This document shows positions 9,348-18,386 of a stretch of DNA of 57,266 nucleotides, in pieces. The translations under genes were made by a program, and so were the position numbers. The notes beneath the pieces were generated by a model. The model ran no database searches. It had not been told where the DNA came from and was given only the letters and a program-made list of their open reading frames with translations. Numbering within the stretch: the first letter of the stretch is position 1; every line of letters begins with the position of its first letter. The stretch is from Myxococcales bacterium (GTDB lineage: Bacteria; Myxococcota_A; Polyangia; Polyangiales; Houyiibacteriaceae). The stretch is from the NCBI GenBank assembly GCA_019637115.1, contig JAHBWH010000032.1:1-57266 (forward strand), given 5' to 3'.

Positions 9348-11038
9348 TGCTCGCCTCGGCGCGGATGACCTTTCTGGCGGCGCTCGCGGCGCTCACGGCC
9401 TGCAGCGCGCTGGTCGACACCGATCCGGGTCGCCTCGGGGGCGCCGAGGATGGGGGCGCGCGTCTCGACGCCGCGGGCTGCGCCGCAGGCTGCGACGACG
9501 GGGTCGCATGCACCGACGACCGGTGCGAGGCCGACGCTTGCGTCCACGAGCCGAACGACGCGCGCTGCGGCTCCGACGAGCGGTGTAACCCCGCGCGCGG
9601 GTGCGTGCCGCTGCGATGCGCGACCGACGCCGACTGTGACGACGGCAATCCGTGCAACGGCGTCGAGGCCTGCGGCGGCCCGGGTGCCGACCCGGTGACC
9701 GGCTGCACGACCGGCGCGCCGCTCGTCTGCGACGACCTCGTCCCGTGCACTTCGGATCGCTGCGACCCGTCGCGAGGCTGCGTGCACACGCCGATCGACG
9801 CGGCGTGCGACGACCGCGTCAGCTGCACCGTCGACCGCTGCGACCCGGTCGCGGGCTGCATCAACACGCCGAACGACGGCCGCTGCGACGACGGCCGCTG
9901 CTTCTCGGGCGGCCGATGCGATCGGACGGTCGGCTGCGTCGGGGGCAGCGCGGTCGAGTGCGACGACGGTGACCCGTGCACCGTGGGATCGTGCGAGCCG
10001 GACCGCGGCTGCGTTCACGAGCCGGTCGACGCCGATGGCGACGGCTACCCCGCGGCGAGCGTTGGTGGCCGGGCCTGCGCAGGGGGGACCGACTGCGACG
10101 ACACGAACCCGGCGATCCACCCCGGCGCCACGGAGATCTGTGACGGCGTCGACAACGACTGCAGCGGCGCGATCGACGACGTCCCGGTCGGCTGCGACTC
10201 GGACCTCCCCGACACCTGCGCGAGCGCTACCGAGATCCCGCTCGCGGCGACCGCGGGCGGCGGCCGTGGCGGGCGCCTCACGGGCAGCTTCGTCGGCCTG
10301 CGCGCGGACTACCAGACGCTCTGCGTGACCCGAACGTCTCCCCCTCGCAGCGCGACCGGCGGGACGCCGCGTGGTAGTTCGCCCGACGCGATCCACTACT
10401 TCGACCTGCCGAGCGGGACGTGGGACGTGACGATCGACACCCAAGGGTCGAGCGGCGACACCGTGCTCGCGGTCGCGACGACGTGCGGACAGTTCGACCT
10501 CGGCGGCCTCGGCTGCAACGATGACGTGGCCGGCTACACGTGGAGCCGGGTCATGCTGCATCGGCTGAGCGGGCCGTTCATCGGCAACACGCGGGTCTAC
10601 GTGCTCGTCGAGCCCTACGGGACCGCCGCGAGTGGCACCTACGCCCTCAACGTACAGGCTACCAACGCGATGAGCGGGGGCTGCGGCCAGGCGCTGAGCG
10701 TTCAGCGGGGGGGCACCGTGATCAGCTTCGGGGGCGTCATCGGGCTCGGCGGGGAGACCGGGAGCTGTCAGTCGGATTCGGAGCGGCTGGCTGGCGAGCA
10801 GCGCTTCTTCCTCGGCAACACGGCCGGGGTGCTCGAGTCGTACTCGCGAGACTTCCGGCCCGACCTCTACGTGCGCACCCGGTGCAGCGAAAGCGGCACC
10901 GAGACGGCGTGTGTCCGCGGTGAGAGCATCGGCGGCGGCGTCTCGCGCGCGCGCCTCGAGATCTCGAGCGGGGGCACGGCGTTCGTCGACGGCATGACCT
11001 CGAACGCGGTGCATTCGCTCTACTACGATCCGCGCTGA
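9347..11038 (+). CDS. Cys-rich lipoprotein with MopE-type motif
   Basis: The protein has 563 residues with lipobox LTAC near residue 19; ATG 9365 is an alternative start. Residues of about 40-225 carry several CDD..PCT.D.CD...GCVH repeats. One MopE-type putative copper/metal-binding unit follows at about 225-275 (DADGDGYPA ... DCDDTNPAIHPGATEIC, then CDGVDNDC). The C-terminal 290 residues look like paired beta-sandwich domains with repeated SGDTVLAV and GTYALNV patterns. It is translationally coupled to the TPR-PEGA gene (TGATG). It probably sits on the outer surface; the metal role is inferred from the MopE motif. Confidence 0.75.
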   Translation: MLASARMTFLAALAALTACSALVDTDPGRLGGAEDGGARLDAAGCAAGCDDGVACTDDRCEADACVHEPNDARCGSDERCNPARGCVPLRCATDADCDDGNPCNGVEACGGPGADPVTGCTTGAPLVCDDLVPCTSDRCDPSRGCVHTPIDAACDDRVSCTVDRCDPVAGCINTPNDGRCDDGRCFSGGRCDRTVGCVGGSAVECDDGDPCTVGSCEPDRGCVHEPVDADGDGYPAASVGGRACAGGTDCDDTNPAIHPGATEICDGVDNDCSGAIDDVPVGCDSDLPDTCASATEIPLAATAGGGRGGRLTGSFVGLRADYQTLCVTRTSPPRSATGGTPRGSSPDAIHYFDLPSGTWDVTIDTQGSSGDTVLAVATTCGQFDLGGLGCNDDVAGYTWSRVMLHRLSGPFIGNTRVYVLVEPYGTAASGTYALNVQATNAMSGGCGQALSVQRGGTVISFGGVIGLGGETGSCQSDSERLAGEQRFFLGNTAGVLESYSRDFRPDLYVRTRCSESGTETACVRGESIGGGVSRARLEISSGGTAFVDGMTSNAVHSLYYDPR

Positions 11039-11127
11039 GCGGGCGCTCGGGATCCTCGGTGAGCATCGCGTGCCGCGCGTCGCGTGCAGCGCGTCGTGCG
11101 TCGCGTCCTCGCTGGCGCCCGGCGTCC

Positions 11128-11219
11128 TCGGGTCAGCCCGCCGACCCCGCTCGGGTCAGCCGGCCGACCCCGCTCGGGTCAGCCCGCCGAGCCCGCTCGG
11201 GTCAGCCCGCCGACCCGGA
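11128..11219 (+). repeat. Four 23 bp tandem repeats upstream of a lipoprotein gene
   Basis: Four units begin at 11128, 11151, 11174 and 11197, each starting TCGGGTCAGCC and differing at one to three positions. The array ends about 80 bp before the ATG at 11299, beside a lower-GC stretch (GGATTTTACCGGAGTTAACT) that may hold the promoter. It is noncoding on length grounds, since 23 is not a multiple of three. Confidence 0.85.
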
Positions 11220-11298
11220 TTTTACCGGAGTTAACTCGCGGTACCCCCCCGCGACCCGCAGCTTGGCTCCTGCGAGGCAGACCTCGCGAGGAGGACGC

Positions 11299-13734
11299 AT
11301 GGACGGGAGAAAACTCATGGGGCTCGCGACGATGCTCGCCGTGCTCGGCTGCGGCAACGACGACGGCCCGCTCCGCGTCGACGCGGGCGACGAGGTCGAC
11401 GCGGGGGACGTACGCGACGACGGCGGCGCGGTGGATGGCGGCGAGCTCGACGGAGGCGGCGTGGTCGCGGTCTCGCGTCGCGCGTCCCGCTCGAGCGCGG
11501 TGGCCATCTCCGACGACGACACGATCGTCGGCGTGGTGAACCCCGAGGACGGGACCGTCGCCTTCTTCGATGCCTCGACCGGCGCGCGGCGCGCCCTGCT
11601 GGACACCGGCGAGCGGCCCTCGTCGATCGTCTTTCACCCGAACGGGACGACCGCCTTCGTCGCCAACCGCGGCGAGGCCACCGTGGTCCGGATCGACGGC
11701 CTCGACGGGACGCCGACCGTCACGCAGACGGTCGACGTCGGCGCCGAGCCGACCGGCCTCGCGCTCTCGCCGACCGGCGCGACTCTCTTCGTGGCCGAGC
11801 ACGCGGAGGGCAGCATCGGCGTCATCGACGTCGCCCGCTTCGGGCGCACCACGAGCATCGACTCCCCGCACAACCCGTTCGCGCTCGCGATCACGAACGA
11901 CGGGGACGACGACGACGACGACGAGCTCCTCTTCGCGCCGGAGTTCTTCGGGACGCCCATCCCAGGCGCCGAGGGCGCCGACGCGAGCCGTCGCGGGCTC
12001 GTTCGCGTCTATCGGCTCAGCGACCTCGCGCCCGACGGCCCGATCACCTTCGAGCCCATCGAGAGCGGCTTCTCGGCCACCGAGGGCGGCCCGAGCGTCA
12101 TGACCTCGCCCAACCAGCTCGGCGGCCTCGCGATCGCCGGGGGCCGCCTCTACGTGACCTCGATCAGCGTCTCGGCGGCGGCGCCGGTTCGCTTCGATCT
12201 GAACGTGCAGCCGGTGATCTACGTGGCCGACATCGCGACGCGGACGGAGGTCCGCGACGGGGCCGGCTCGACCAACCTCGCGCGCTTGGTCCGCGACGCC
12301 GAAGGAGATCGCAAGCTCTTCCTCGCGGACACGGTGGACCTCTCGTTCATCGGCGACTCGCTGATCGCGTACGCCGTCAGCCGCGGCGCCGACGCCGTGC
12401 AGCGCGTCGTCTTCGATCCAGACGCGGGGACCGTGACGATCGGCTCGGCGCGGAACCTCCAGATCGACGTGCTCCCCGCCCCCGACGGGAGCTCCGCGGG
12501 ATGCCAGACGCCGATCGGCATCACCACCTCGCACGACGCGCCGCGCGCCTTCCTGAACTGCTGGGCGAACCGTCGCCTCGGCGTCGTGGACCTCTCCACC
12601 CAAGCGCTCTCGATCACGAGCGAGTCGGAGGCCACGAGCGTCGCGCAGCGCGAGGTGGATCGCGGCCGCCGCTTCTTCTTCACGGGCCGCGCGCGCTGGA
12701 GCAACAACGGTTGGTCGAGCTGCGGCTCGTGCCACCCCGGCGGGCTCTCCGACAACGTGACGTGGTCCTTCGCGGCGGGACCGCGGCAGAGCACCTCACT
12801 CGACGGCTCGTACTCCCACGGGCCGGGGACGCAGAAGCAGCGCATCTTCAACTGGACGGGCATCTTCGACGAGATGCACGACTTCGAGCGCAACACGCGC
12901 GACGTGTCGGGCGGCCGAGGCGCGGTCACGACGGGCGATTGCTCGTCGCTCGCGGCCGAGACCCAGGTCGACATGCCCGGCAACCTCGCCCAACCCGTGA
13001 AGGAGCTGGCGGACGCGGCGGGCTCGTGCGTTCCGGGGGAGTGGGACGCCATCGACGCCTACGTCCGCACCGTGCTTCCCCCGCAAGGCCGGCGCTTCCT
13101 CGACCCCGAGGCGGTCGCGCGGGGCGCGGCGCTCTTCGGCATGCCGAGCGGGAGCGCCAACAACGGAGGCTGCGTGGCGTGCCACGGCGGCCAAGGGTGG
13201 ACGGTGTCGAGGCGCTTCTTCGTCCCCTCGAGCGCGACCAACGCGGGCCTCGCGGCGCAGGCCTTCGCGCGGCCCGCGGCCTGGGCGCCCTCGTGGAACC
13301 AGCACACGCTGCAGATCGCGCCGCAGCCCGCGAGCGCGGACTCGGGGGGCGTCGCCCAGGGCCCGCCGCAGGTCGCGTGCGTCCAGCGCGACGTCGAGAC
13401 CTTCGGCGTGCCCGGCGACGCGACGGCGACCGCCGCGCTCGAGGTGCGCGCCAACGGCACCCGCGCGCAAGGCGAGGGCGGCTTCAACGTCCCCTCGCTC
13501 TACGGTCTCTCGCTCGGCGCCCCCTACCTGCACCACGGGCAGGCGGCGACGCTCGAAGAGCTCCTGACGGATCCGCGCTGGGAGGATCACCTCCGCGCCG
13601 CGAACCCGGTCTTCCTCACGACGGGGGACGTGGCGCGCCAGCGCGCGGACCTGCTCGCGTTCCTGCTCTCCATCGACGCGACGACGCCCGAGCAGCCCAT
13701 CCCCACGGGCTTCGACGGCTGCCCCGTCCCCTGA
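11299..13734 (+). CDS. Lipoprotein: YncE-like propeller fused to dihaem cytochrome c
   Basis: The protein has 811 residues. ATG 11299 has an excellent ribosome site (CGAGGAGGA) and starts a lipoprotein signal (TMLAVLGC). After an Asp/Gly linker, residues about 60-450 form a YncE/lactonase-type propeller (repeats such as PSSIVFHPNGTTAFVANRG). The C-terminal half holds two c-type haem motifs, CGSCH at 475-479 and CVACH at 625-629. A peroxidase-like end reads GGFNVPSLYGLSLGAPYLHH...ATLEELL, typical of dihaem cytochrome c peroxidase/MbnH relatives. It is likely a surface or periplasmic redox protein. It could partner the MbnP-like protein 5 kb away, but it is far larger than known MbnH and not adjacent. 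A terminator follows. Confidence 0.8.
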   Translation: MDGRKLMGLATMLAVLGCGNDDGPLRVDAGDEVDAGDVRDDGGAVDGGELDGGGVVAVSRRASRSSAVAISDDDTIVGVVNPEDGTVAFFDASTGARRALLDTGERPSSIVFHPNGTTAFVANRGEATVVRIDGLDGTPTVTQTVDVGAEPTGLALSPTGATLFVAEHAEGSIGVIDVARFGRTTSIDSPHNPFALAITNDGDDDDDDELLFAPEFFGTPIPGAEGADASRRGLVRVYRLSDLAPDGPITFEPIESGFSATEGGPSVMTSPNQLGGLAIAGGRLYVTSISVSAAAPVRFDLNVQPVIYVADIATRTEVRDGAGSTNLARLVRDAEGDRKLFLADTVDLSFIGDSLIAYAVSRGADAVQRVVFDPDAGTVTIGSARNLQIDVLPAPDGSSAGCQTPIGITTSHDAPRAFLNCWANRRLGVVDLSTQALSITSESEATSVAQREVDRGRRFFFTGRARWSNNGWSSCGSCHPGGLSDNVTWSFAAGPRQSTSLDGSYSHGPGTQKQRIFNWTGIFDEMHDFERNTRDVSGGRGAVTTGDCSSLAAETQVDMPGNLAQPVKELADAAGSCVPGEWDAIDAYVRTVLPPQGRRFLDPEAVARGAALFGMPSGSANNGGCVACHGGQGWTVSRRFFVPSSATNAGLAAQAFARPAAWAPSWNQHTLQIAPQPASADSGGVAQGPPQVACVQRDVETFGVPGDATATAALEVRANGTRAQGEGGFNVPSLYGLSLGAPYLHHGQAATLEELLTDPRWEDHLRAANPVFLTTGDVARQRADLLAFLLSIDATTPEQPIPTGFDGCPVP

Positions 13735-13745
13735 CGTCGGGGAAC

Positions 13746-13780
13746 GGGCGCCGCCGAGACCCCTCCACTCGGCGGCGCCC
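13746..13780 (+). terminator. Strong hairpin after propeller-cytochrome gene
   Basis: A perfect 13 bp inverted repeat (GGGCGCCGCCGAG, 13746-13758, with its complement at 13768-13780) has a 9-base loop and begins 12 bases after the stop. There is no T-run, as is usual at this GC content. Confidence 0.7.
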
Positions 13781-13792
13781 GCCCCACGTCGC

Positions 13793-14254
<462 letters not shown>

Positions 14255-14286
14255 GACGGACGCGGCCCCCCGCCCCACCAGCGCGC

Positions 14287-16841
14287 TCACTTCGACGCGC
14301 GAACCACCGGCACGCTCGGATCGAGCAGATAGCCGCCCGAGTCGTGCCGCACCAAGAGCTCACGGAGCCCCAGCTTGCGAAGCGTCGACAGCGCCACCTT
14401 CAACCGATTCTGCGCCGACTCGCCTGTCATGCGCTCGCCCGGCCAGCCGGCGTCGATCGCGGCGTCGACCGAGAGCGGTCGGCCCGGGGAGTCCTCGCGC
14501 AGCGCGAGCAGCGCGGTCACGAGGCGCCAGAGCACGAGGCGGCTCGAGAGATCGACGTCGGTGCCATCGGGCAGGACCCATCGACGCGCCCCCTCGTCGA
14601 CCGTGAGGCAGCGTTGGCCGAGGCGCTGCCGGAGGAGCCGCACCGCCAACCGCGCGTCATCCGACGCGCCGAGGATCGCGGCGCCCTCGAGCTCGGCGAG
14701 GAGCGCGAGGGCGCGCGAAGGGTCCTCCGTCAGCCGGAGGTGCGCGCGATGAGCCCGCACCGCCGCCTCGACGCCCGAGTCGTCGACCCGCGCGAGGGCG
14801 CGCGCGCTCTCGTCGAAGGACTCCTCGGCGGCGTCGTGTCGCCCGCGGGTCGCCTCCGCCGCGCCCGAGAGCGCCGAGGCGATCGCCAAGAGCCGCGCGT
14901 CGCCCACGCGCCGCAGGCTCGAGCGCGCGGCCTGGTAGCGCGCGCACGCGATCTCGAGCGCGCCTCGTTCGTGCGCGAGCGCGCCCGAGTAGACGAGGAG
15001 GTGCGCCGTGTAGAGCCGATGTCCGGCGCGCTGCAGCCGCTCGATGGCGCGCGCGTAGAGCGCCGCGGCCTGCGCGACCCGGCCCTCTTCTTGCTCGAGG
15101 ATCGCCAGGTTTCCCTCGGCCAGGCCGAGCTTGATCGGGTCCAGCTCGCCGTCGAGGTCGGCGAGCGCGGCGTCGTACGCCTCCCGCGCCTCCTCGAGCC
15201 GTCGTTGCTGCAGCCGCAGCGCGCCGAGGTCGGCGCGCAGGCCCGCGGCCTCGTCGGGGAGCGCGAGCTCCTGCGCCAGGTCGAGCGCGCCGACGTAGGC
15301 CTCTCGCGCCTCGTCGAGCTGTCCGCGCGCCTGCGCGACGAGCCCGACCACCCGCCGGGCGCGCACGGCACAGCGTCGCGGCGGCGACTGCGTTGCCGCG
15401 CGCGACGCGCGCGCCACGTCACCGCGCGCGAGCTCGGCGTGCGCGAGCTCGGCGAGGCGGCGGCCCAGCTCGTCCTTCGCGCCATCCGGGGTCATCGTGT
15501 GCGCGCGCTCGTACGACGCGATGGCCTCCTCGACGCGGCCCGCCGCTTCGAGCGCCCGCCCGCGCAGCGCGTGCAGGGTCGCGACGGCCGTGGGACCACT
15601 CGTCGGATCGTCCGAGGCGGCCCGCCGCGCGTCGTCGAGCCGCCCGACGAGCTCCGTCGAGGCGACGCGGCCGATGCGCGCGCTCGCGATGCCGAGCAGG
15701 AGCGCGCGGCGAAGGGCCGGGTCCGCGTCTTGGTCTTCGTGGGCGGCCTCCAGGTCGCCGAGGACGTCGAGCAGACGCCGCGTCGCGTGGTCGCTGCGTC
15801 GCCCGGCGTCGAGCTCGCGGGTCGCGCGCGCCGCGAAGTGGTGCGCGTGACGGTGGGCCGCGGGCGTGTCCTCGCCACGCCGCGCCGCGTGCTCGGCCGC
15901 GAACTGGCGCACGCTCGCGTAGAGCCGGAACCGGCCGTCGGGCTCCCGCGCGACCAGCGACCGATCTGCGGAGGGCTTGGAGCGAGGGCAACGAGCCTCG
16001 CCCAGCACGGCCTCGCCGCCTCGAGGTCGAAGGGGCCGCGGAAGGTCGCGCAGCGGCAGAGCGCGACCTGGTCGGCGTCGGAGAGCCGCTGCCACGAAGC
16101 CTCGAGGGACTCTCGCAGGCTCATCGCGCCACGCCCGCGGGGGAGGTCCAAGTGCGCGGCCAGCCGATCGAGCAGCTCGTGCGGCGCGAGCACGTGCAGC
16201 CGCGCCGCCGCGAGCTCGATCGCGAGCGGGACTCCGTCGAGGGCGGTGACGACCTCCTCGAGCGCGCGACGTGCCGCGTCGTCGCTCGGCTGGATCGAGG
16301 CGCGCGCCATCAGGACGCGCGCGGCGTCGCTCGGCCCCTCGCGCGCGTCGGTCGAGAGCGGGCCGACCTCGATGAACGACTCCCCCTCGAGCCCGAGGCG
16401 CTCGCGCGACGGTCACGATTTGCGCGTTATCATGAGCGCAGCAGGCGAGCTAATGATCGGCGCGAGCGCCGCCGCGACGTGCTCGGCCTCGTCGAGGACG
16501 AGCACGACCTCGGGGCGCGTCTCGAGCGCCCACGCGAGCTCGTCGAGCCACGGCAGGTCGGGGCTCGGACCGGGCTCGAGCTCGACCCAGCTCGTCCGGA
16601 CGTCGAGCGCGAACGCGATCCGCGAGGCGACGTCCTCGGCGCCTCGGGCGTGCGCGAGCTCGACCCACACCGCGTCCGCTTCGGCCTGCGCGAGCGCCAC
16701 GGCGAGCCGGGTCTTCCCGATGCCCGGCGGTCCGAGGAGCGTCACCAGCCGCTCGCCCGCGTCGAAGAGCGCGCGAACGCGCGCGAGCTCGGGCTCGCGC
16801 CCGATGATCGGACCCAGCGGGGTGGACGGGACGGACGTCAT
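14287..16841 (-). pseudogene. Disrupted STAND-ATPase/TPR transcriptional regulator
   Basis: The ancestral product is an AfsR/LuxR-like STAND regulator. ATG 16841 starts an NB-ARC-type ATPase with Walker A GPPGIGKTRLA and Walker B VVLVLDEAEH. A long TPR array follows (residues such as RVEEAIASYERAHTM), then a C-terminal winged-helix-like domain (SAQNRLKVALSTLRKLG). The frame is broken by an in-frame TGA at 16415-16413; the downstream SRERLGLEGESFIEV continues in the same frame. Between about 16025 and 15955 the conserved text FDLEAA, EAVLGEA, SLPSLQALR and DRSLVAREPDG runs through three frames, implying at least two single-base deletions and one insertion. Base-calling error is possible, but four lesions favour a decaying gene. 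Confidence 0.75.
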
Positions 16842-17037
16842 GCGGTGGAGCGAGTGTATGGCGGATGCGCGGCGGCGTGTCCCGCGCGACGGGGCAACGG
16901 CCGGCGACACGCCCAGGGTGGCCCGCGGCGCGCCGCTCGGGGTGCACCTCGAGGCGCGCGGGCTTACAACCGCTCGTCGCGCCGGGTGGTGCGAGCGCTG
17001 GCTCGCTCGACTCGGTCGTGGGGGAAATGAGGGAGAG

Positions 17038-18267
17038 ATGAACCGCTCGTTCCGTTGGCTCTCGGTGCTCTCGGTGCTCTCGGTGCGCTCGGCGCTCGCG
17101 GCGTTCTCGGCGCTCTCGGCGCTTTCAGTGGTTGCTTGTGAGACCCCTGTGCCGCCGCCCGATGCGCCGCCCGATGCGCCGCTCGGTCCTGGGACGTGGG
17201 GCGAGGCCGCCGCGGAGCTCCGGGTGCGCGTGGTCGACGCGCGCACCCGCGCGCCCTTGGTCGGCGCCTCGGTCACGTCCGACGACGTCACGGCGACGAC
17301 CGACGCGCGCGGGGAGGTGGTCCTGGCGAGCGGCGACGCCGTGACCGCCCGCGCCGAGGGGTTCGTCACCGAGACCTTCGTCGGAGCCGAGGCCGGCGCG
17401 TTGACCATCGCGCTCGAGCCGACGACCCCACGCCCGACGCGCCGCGTGCGGCTCACGATCCCCGCGTGGGCGGCCCTCGTCGCCGAAGAGGGCGACCAGC
17501 TCGTGGCGCGTGTCCAGGTGGCGCGCGACCGCCGGATCGACGCCGACGCGAGCCCGAGCGGGGAGTGCCTCGGCGCCGACGCGGTCTGTGAGGTCATGCT
17601 GGAGGTGAGCGAGGGCGCGAGCCTCGTCTTCGCGGAGCTGCTGCGGATCGACGACGCGCTGCGCCCGACCGTCGAGGAGCCCGTGGGGCTCGCGCTCGGC
17701 GAGGTCGCGGAGGGCGCGCTCGAGGCCTCGCTCGCGCGCCACGCGGCCACGCTCGAGGTCACGCTCGATCCGCGTCTGCCCGGCTCGCCCGGCGGCGTCG
17801 ACGCCGTGGTCGGCGTGCCTGGCGTGCGGGTCGGCGAGCGGGTGATGCTCTACGCGACGCCACGCGCGGACCGCACGCGCTTCCTCGTCCCCGCGCTCGA
17901 GGGGACCTTCGCGGGCGCGACGCTTTGGGCCGTCACCGTCGGCTCCGGCAGAGGGCTCACGACGCGGACGGTGTCCCGCGCGACGCCGGGCGAGGTCCCG
18001 ACGGCGTTCCCTTCGCTCGAGCCCGTGAGCGCGAGCTCGACGCGCGCGGGGGACCGGCTCTCGCTCTTCTACGACGCGCCGCTCGCGACGTTGATCTCCC
18101 GTGACCGCGTCGTGCGTATCTTCGACCGCCGGGCGTCCGTGCCGAGCGAGTGGCTCGTGGGCGAGACCACGCTCGTGGTCACGGACGCGCCGCGCGCGCC
18201 CGAGGGCTGGGACCTCGACGAGGTCGAGCGCAGCTGGGCGCGGCGGGTGACCATCGCGACGCCCTGA
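17038..18267 (+). CDS. Lipoprotein with carboxypeptidase-regulatory-like domain
   Basis: The protein has 409 residues. ATG 17038 follows GAGGGAGAG and opens an unusual signal peptide made of Ser/Val/Leu repeats (LSVLSVLSV, SALSALSVV) ending at lipobox VVAC. A Pro-rich linker leads to a carboxypeptidase regulatory-like Ig fold at about 55-120 (LRVRVVDARTRAPLVGASV ... DARGEVVL). The remaining 280 residues are beta-rich without a recognised domain. It is divergent from the pseudogenised regulator and convergent with uup. The overlapping leftward-extended reading frame from 14344 is a shadow of the regulator. Confidence 0.75.
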   Translation: MNRSFRWLSVLSVLSVRSALAAFSALSALSVVACETPVPPPDAPPDAPLGPGTWGEAAAELRVRVVDARTRAPLVGASVTSDDVTATTDARGEVVLASGDAVTARAEGFVTETFVGAEAGALTIALEPTTPRPTRRVRLTIPAWAALVAEEGDQLVARVQVARDRRIDADASPSGECLGADAVCEVMLEVSEGASLVFAELLRIDDALRPTVEEPVGLALGEVAEGALEASLARHAATLEVTLDPRLPGSPGGVDAVVGVPGVRVGERVMLYATPRADRTRFLVPALEGTFAGATLWAVTVGSGRGLTTRTVSRATPGEVPTAFPSLEPVSASSTRAGDRLSLFYDAPLATLISRDRVVRIFDRRASVPSEWLVGETTLVVTDAPRAPEGWDLDEVERSWARRVTIATP

Positions 18268-18386
18268 CGCGGCGCGAGCCGATCTGGCCGCGGACTGGCG
18301 CGCGGAGCGCGAGCCTGCCGGCTGGCGCGCCGCGCGAAGCTCATCGGATCGCGGCGCTGCACCACCGCGCGCTCAGGCCGCGGAGA

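Noticed and set aside
14344-18267. A 1307-codon rightward reading frame covering the regulator and the lipoprotein
   Set aside because: Only the part from 17038 has a signal peptide, ribosome site and coding character; the rest is the antisense of the STAND-TPR regulator, kept open by high GC content.
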